Of a DNA stretch of 64,000 nt, positions 61,780 to 64,000 are shown in pieces. Position numbers and translations under genes: made by a program. The stretch is from Pseudomonas sp. GD03944 (GTDB lineage: Bacteria; Pseudomonadota; Gammaproteobacteria; Pseudomonadales; Pseudomonadaceae). The notes beneath the pieces were generated by a model. It was not told the origin of the DNA and ran no database searches. It saw only the letters and a program-made list of their open reading frames with translations. Numbering within the stretch: the stretch's first letter is position 1; each line of letters begins with the position of its first letter. Location of the stretch: NCBI RefSeq assembly GCF_029839275.1, contig NZ_JAOCAH010000001.1, positions 682,001-746,000 of the forward strand, given 5' to 3'.

Positions 61780-62511
61780 TCACAACCAGGTGACGTGCTG
61801 CTCCAGCGGAAAACGCAGCCGCGGGTTGTAGACGCCCTTCTCACCCTGGCGCCCCACCGCCAGCAGCATGATCGGAATGGCCTGGCGCGGTATATCCAGG
61901 ACACGGCGCAAGCGCACCTCGTCGAAGCCCTCCATGGGACAGGTCGCATACCCGTGGCTCTGGAAAGCCAGCATCAGGTTCTGCGCCGCCAGCGCCGTGG
62001 ACTTCACCGCCCACAGGCGCATCTGCCCATGGCTGTTGGGTGCGCGCATCAGCGGTTTGCGCAACGCCGCCACCCGCAGCAACTGGCGCTTGAAGAAGCC
62101 CAGCACGCCCAGCGGCCCCTGGTTGTACTGGAACGGCGCGGTCTTGGCGTAGAAGTGGCGGACACGGGCCGGCACCTCGGGCTCCGGCCAGTGCTCGACG
62201 ATGTTCGCACACGCCTGCCGCCAGGTGTCCGGGCGCGCCAGCACGGCGATGATCAGCGGCGCCTTGGCCGCGTTCTGGCTCATGCACACCGGGTGCAGGC
62301 GCGCCAGCAGCGCCGGGTCGCGGATCACCTGAAAGCTCCAGGGCTGCAGGTTGCAGGAGTTGGGGGCGAGCACCGCCAGTTCCAGGCAGTCGCGCACCAC
62401 GCTGTCGGGCACGGGTTCGGCGGTGAAACGGCGCACCGCGCGGCGGCTCTCGATGAGCGCGCGCAAGGCGGCGGGCGATGTCGGCGGGGTATCGGTGGGA
62501 AAAAGCGTCAT
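61780..62511 (-). CDS. Nitroreductase family protein
   Basis: This 243-residue flavoprotein has RRAVRRFTAEPVPDSVV (FMN-binding arginines, about 23-39), APNSCNLQPWSFQVIRD (about 49-65) and a C-terminal GYATCPMEGFDEVRLR. The class uses NAD(P)H to reduce nitro or quinone-like compounds. It follows the TetR promoter region divergently in sense but on the same strand, and may belong to the same stress response (inference). Confidence 0.88.
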   Translation of the reverse strand: MTLFPTDTPPTSPAALRALIESRRAVRRFTAEPVPDSVVRDCLELAVLAPNSCNLQPWSFQVIRDPALLARLHPVCMSQNAAKAPLIIAVLARPDTWRQACANIVEHWPEPEVPARVRHFYAKTAPFQYNQGPLGVLGFFKRQLLRVAALRKPLMRAPNSHGQMRLWAVKSTALAAQNLMLAFQSHGYATCPMEGFDEVRLRRVLDIPRQAIPIMLLAVGRQGEKGVYNPRLRFPLEQHVTWL

Positions 62512-62616
62512 GGGCGGCGATCCTCACAAGATCGCCCGATTAAGCCGCCATGGGCCAAGGCCTACAAGCCCCCGCGAGGGAATGGCCGCAGCCTTGGCGG
62601 TTATGGCCTTGGCGAA

Positions 62617-63099
62617 TCAGCTCAGGGACTTTTCGATGGCCTGGATCAGCGCCGGGTCATCCGGCGCGGTACGGGGCGAGAAACGCGCCAGCACGCGGCC
62701 GTCCTGCCCGACCAGGAATTTCTCGAAGTTCCAGGTGATGTCCCCGGGAAACTCGGCGCCCTCGCCCGCCAGCAGGCGGTACAGCGGGTGGCGCCCCGGG
62801 CCGTTGACTTCCAGCTTGCTGCCCAGGGGGAAGGTCACGCCGTAGTTGAGGCTGCAGAACTCACGGATCGCCTCTTCGCTGTCGGGCTCCTGGCCGGCGA
62901 ACTGGTTGCACGGCAAGCCGAGCACGGTGAACCCCTGGGAACGGTATTGCTGGTACAGCTTTTCCAACCCGGCGTACTGCGGGGTCAAGCCGCATTTGGA
63001 CGCGACATTCACCACCAGTACGACCTGCCCCTTGAACGGCGCCAACGGCAGGTCCTGGCCATCCAGCGCACGCAGATTGAGATCGTGAAAGGCACTCAT
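62617..63099 (-). CDS. Glutathione peroxidase family protein (cysteine type)
   Basis: This 160-residue thioredoxin-fold peroxidase has the peroxidatic cysteine in NVASKCGLTPQYAGLE (about Cys36), the Gln in PCNQFAGQEP, and the Trp in WNFEKFLV; a further Cys83 is in EFCSLNYG. It detoxifies hydroperoxides with thioredoxin or glutathione. It stands alone, upstream of the nitroreductase gene on the same strand. Confidence 0.93.
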   Translation of the reverse strand: MSAFHDLNLRALDGQDLPLAPFKGQVVLVVNVASKCGLTPQYAGLEKLYQQYRSQGFTVLGLPCNQFAGQEPDSEEAIREFCSLNYGVTFPLGSKLEVNGPGRHPLYRLLAGEGAEFPGDITWNFEKFLVGQDGRVLARFSPRTAPDDPALIQAIEKSLS

Positions 63100-63143
63100 G
63101 ACGTGACTCCTAGGAAACGTTTGCGGTTGCGCGCAGCGGATAA

Positions 63144-63172
63144 AAAAGGCGCCTGAAAAGGCGCCTTTCTTT
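63144..63172 (-). terminator. Intrinsic terminator of the SlyD-like gene
   Basis: AAAGGCGCCTTTTCAGGCGCCTTTTTT on the minus strand forms a stem with T6, about 75 bases after the isomerase stop. Confidence 0.9.
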
Positions 63173-63247
63173 GACTCAGCTTAGCAGCAGACGGCCGGTG
63201 CAACACGACCATAAGTCGAATTGCGTTACCGCCATACGGCTGCTGGA

Positions 63248-63733
63248 TCAGTGGTGATGACCACCTTCACCGTGGATGTGACCGTGGGCCACTTCTTCGG
63301 AGCTGGCGTCACGCACGTTGACGACCTTGACCTTGAAGTTCAGGCGCTGGCCGGCCAGCGGGTGGTTGCCGTCGACGATCACGTCATCGCCGTCCAGCTC
63401 GCGGATGGTGACGATCTGCATGCCGCCGTCCGGGCCGGAAGCGTGGAACTGCATGCCGACTTCCAGCTCGTCGACGCCTTCGAACATCGAACGGTTCAGG
63501 GTGGCGACCAGTTCAGCGCTGTATTCGCCGTAGGCTTCTTCCGGCTCGACGGCCACGTCCAGCTCGTCACCGACCTGCTTGCCCAGCAGGGCCTTTTCCA
63601 GACCTGCGATAATGTTGCCTGCGCCGTGCAGGTAAACCAGCGGCGCGCCGCCAGCGGAACTGTCGATCACCTCACCGGCATCGTTGGTCAGGGTATAGTC
63701 GATGGAGACAGCCTTGTTGGCGGCGATCAGCAT
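63248..63733 (-). CDS. FKBP-type peptidyl-prolyl isomerase, SlyD-like
   Basis: This 161-residue protein has the SlyD order: an FKBP half (VSIDYTLTNDAGEVIDSS, then PLVYLHGAGNIIAGLEKALLG), an insert-in-flap domain with NHPLAGQRLNFKVKV, and a His-rich tail (HGHIHGEGGHHH) that may bind nickel. It catalyses proline isomerisation and chaperones folding. ATG 63733 matches the family start; the frame extends 25 codons upstream without support. Confidence 0.93.
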   Translation of the reverse strand: MLIAANKAVSIDYTLTNDAGEVIDSSAGGAPLVYLHGAGNIIAGLEKALLGKQVGDELDVAVEPEEAYGEYSAELVATLNRSMFEGVDELEVGMQFHASGPDGGMQIVTIRELDGDDVIVDGNHPLAGQRLNFKVKVVNVRDASSEEVAHGHIHGEGGHHH

Positions 63734-63860
63734 GGGGCGAGACCTTTTGCATAGGAATAATGAACGGACAAGTTTAACCAAGGGTGCGCGCGAAAGCGAA
63801 CCAAGCACTGACGGACGGCCTGCGACACCGCGCGCAGACGCCCAGCCAGACGCTGGCGCG

Positions 63861-64000
63861 GTGCGCGTGCTTGATTTTCGTCAGGACGAGGACGGCCACT
63901 GGGTGGCAGTCTTGTCTTGCGGCCATACTCAACACCTGCGTCATCAGCCGCCCTGGCAGAATCGCGAGTGGGTCATCGACCCCGCCAGGCGACGCGCCCA
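63861..64000 (+). CDS. DUF3565 family protein, N-terminal fragment
   Basis: The frame from a GTG at 63861 reads VRVLDFRQDEDGHWVAVL, SCGHTQHLRHQPPWQNREWV and on to the window edge, the DUF3565 hallmark with CGH-x-x-H metal-type residues. No ATG is in frame nearby, so the start could be this GTG or one two codons later. The family is small, of unknown function and common in Pseudomonas. The C-terminus lies outside the window. Confidence 0.72.
   Translation, partial: MRVLDFRQDEDGHWVAVLSCGHTQHLRHQPPWQNREWVIDPARRRA

Overview
The window is GC-rich bacterial chromosome and reads as Pseudomonas. The evidence is a phaG-type 3-hydroxyacyl transferase gene, the mdc malonate decarboxylase cluster, a short LOV photoreceptor of the P. 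putida SB1 type, a folM-folE-folX pterin block, a cysteine-rich CWC protein next to a pseudouridine synthase, and several families of Pseudomonas REP palindromes (arms resembling GTAGGAGCGGGCTTGCCCGC). The species cannot be fixed from sequence alone. Names rest on recognised motifs and family knowledge; no database search was run.

Layout. 1-7.6 kb: an ABC importer, two DUF1989 proteins and a large biotin carboxylase. Homologous operons were long annotated as urea metabolism and are now linked to guanidine assimilation. An in-frame REP pair lies inside the carboxylase gene, a tandem repeat array precedes it, and no allophanate hydrolase follows. 8-11.7 kb: a sensory diguanylate cyclase, a CWC protein, a pseudouridine synthase, a PhaG-like enzyme and tRNA-Gly(CCC). 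11.8-16.4 kb: an AT-rich, all-minus-strand accessory block just after the tRNA. A degraded second copy of the tRNA 3' end sits at 14991-15014. The block holds unknown proteins, a DUF4166 gene coupled to a frameshifted COQ7-like gene, and a SIR2-like putative NADase. 16.7-21.1 kb: an MscS channel, a DUF2971 protein and a chemoreceptor. 21.1-26.2 kb: a second AT-rich, minus-strand accessory block of small, mostly membrane proteins, including two genes broken by single-base homopolymer indels and a divergent ribosomal protein S21 paralogue.

26.4-31.7 kb: a DUF3077 gene with a strikingly structured leader, a secreted esterase-like hydrolase, an ECF42-type sigma factor, an ABC-2 export pair and an I78-type lipoprotein. 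31.7-44.2 kb: malonate use, with a LysR regulator, a three-gene TRAP importer and, on the other strand, mdcA-B-C-D-E-G-H. A TyrR/PhhR-like sigma-54 activator diverges from mdcA. 44.5-49.8 kb: a crotonase, a short-chain dehydrogenase, a Gly/Pro-rich secreted protein, a DUF1569 protein, a MEST-like hydrolase overlapping a class II aldolase, and a flavodoxin. 49.9-55.7 kb: a probable light-response and pterin region with a LOV protein, a PilZ-like protein, a LitR/CarH-like MerR regulator, an ABM membrane protein, folM, folE, folX, DUF1244 and a HopJ-like gene. A candidate small RNA lies between the PilZ-like and MerR genes. 55.8-64 kb: a five-copy 141-bp REP array, trxB, cysZ, a glycosyltransferase, an old yellow enzyme, a TetR regulator, a nitroreductase, a glutathione peroxidase, a SlyD-like isomerase and a truncated DUF3565 gene.

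Functionally the two best-defined systems are nitrogen assimilation from guanidine or urea and malonate catabolism (TRAP uptake, ACP loading, decarboxylation, and prosthetic group synthesis by MdcB and MdcG). The most unusual material is in the two AT-rich blocks, the DUF3077 leader and the LOV/LitR intergenic region.
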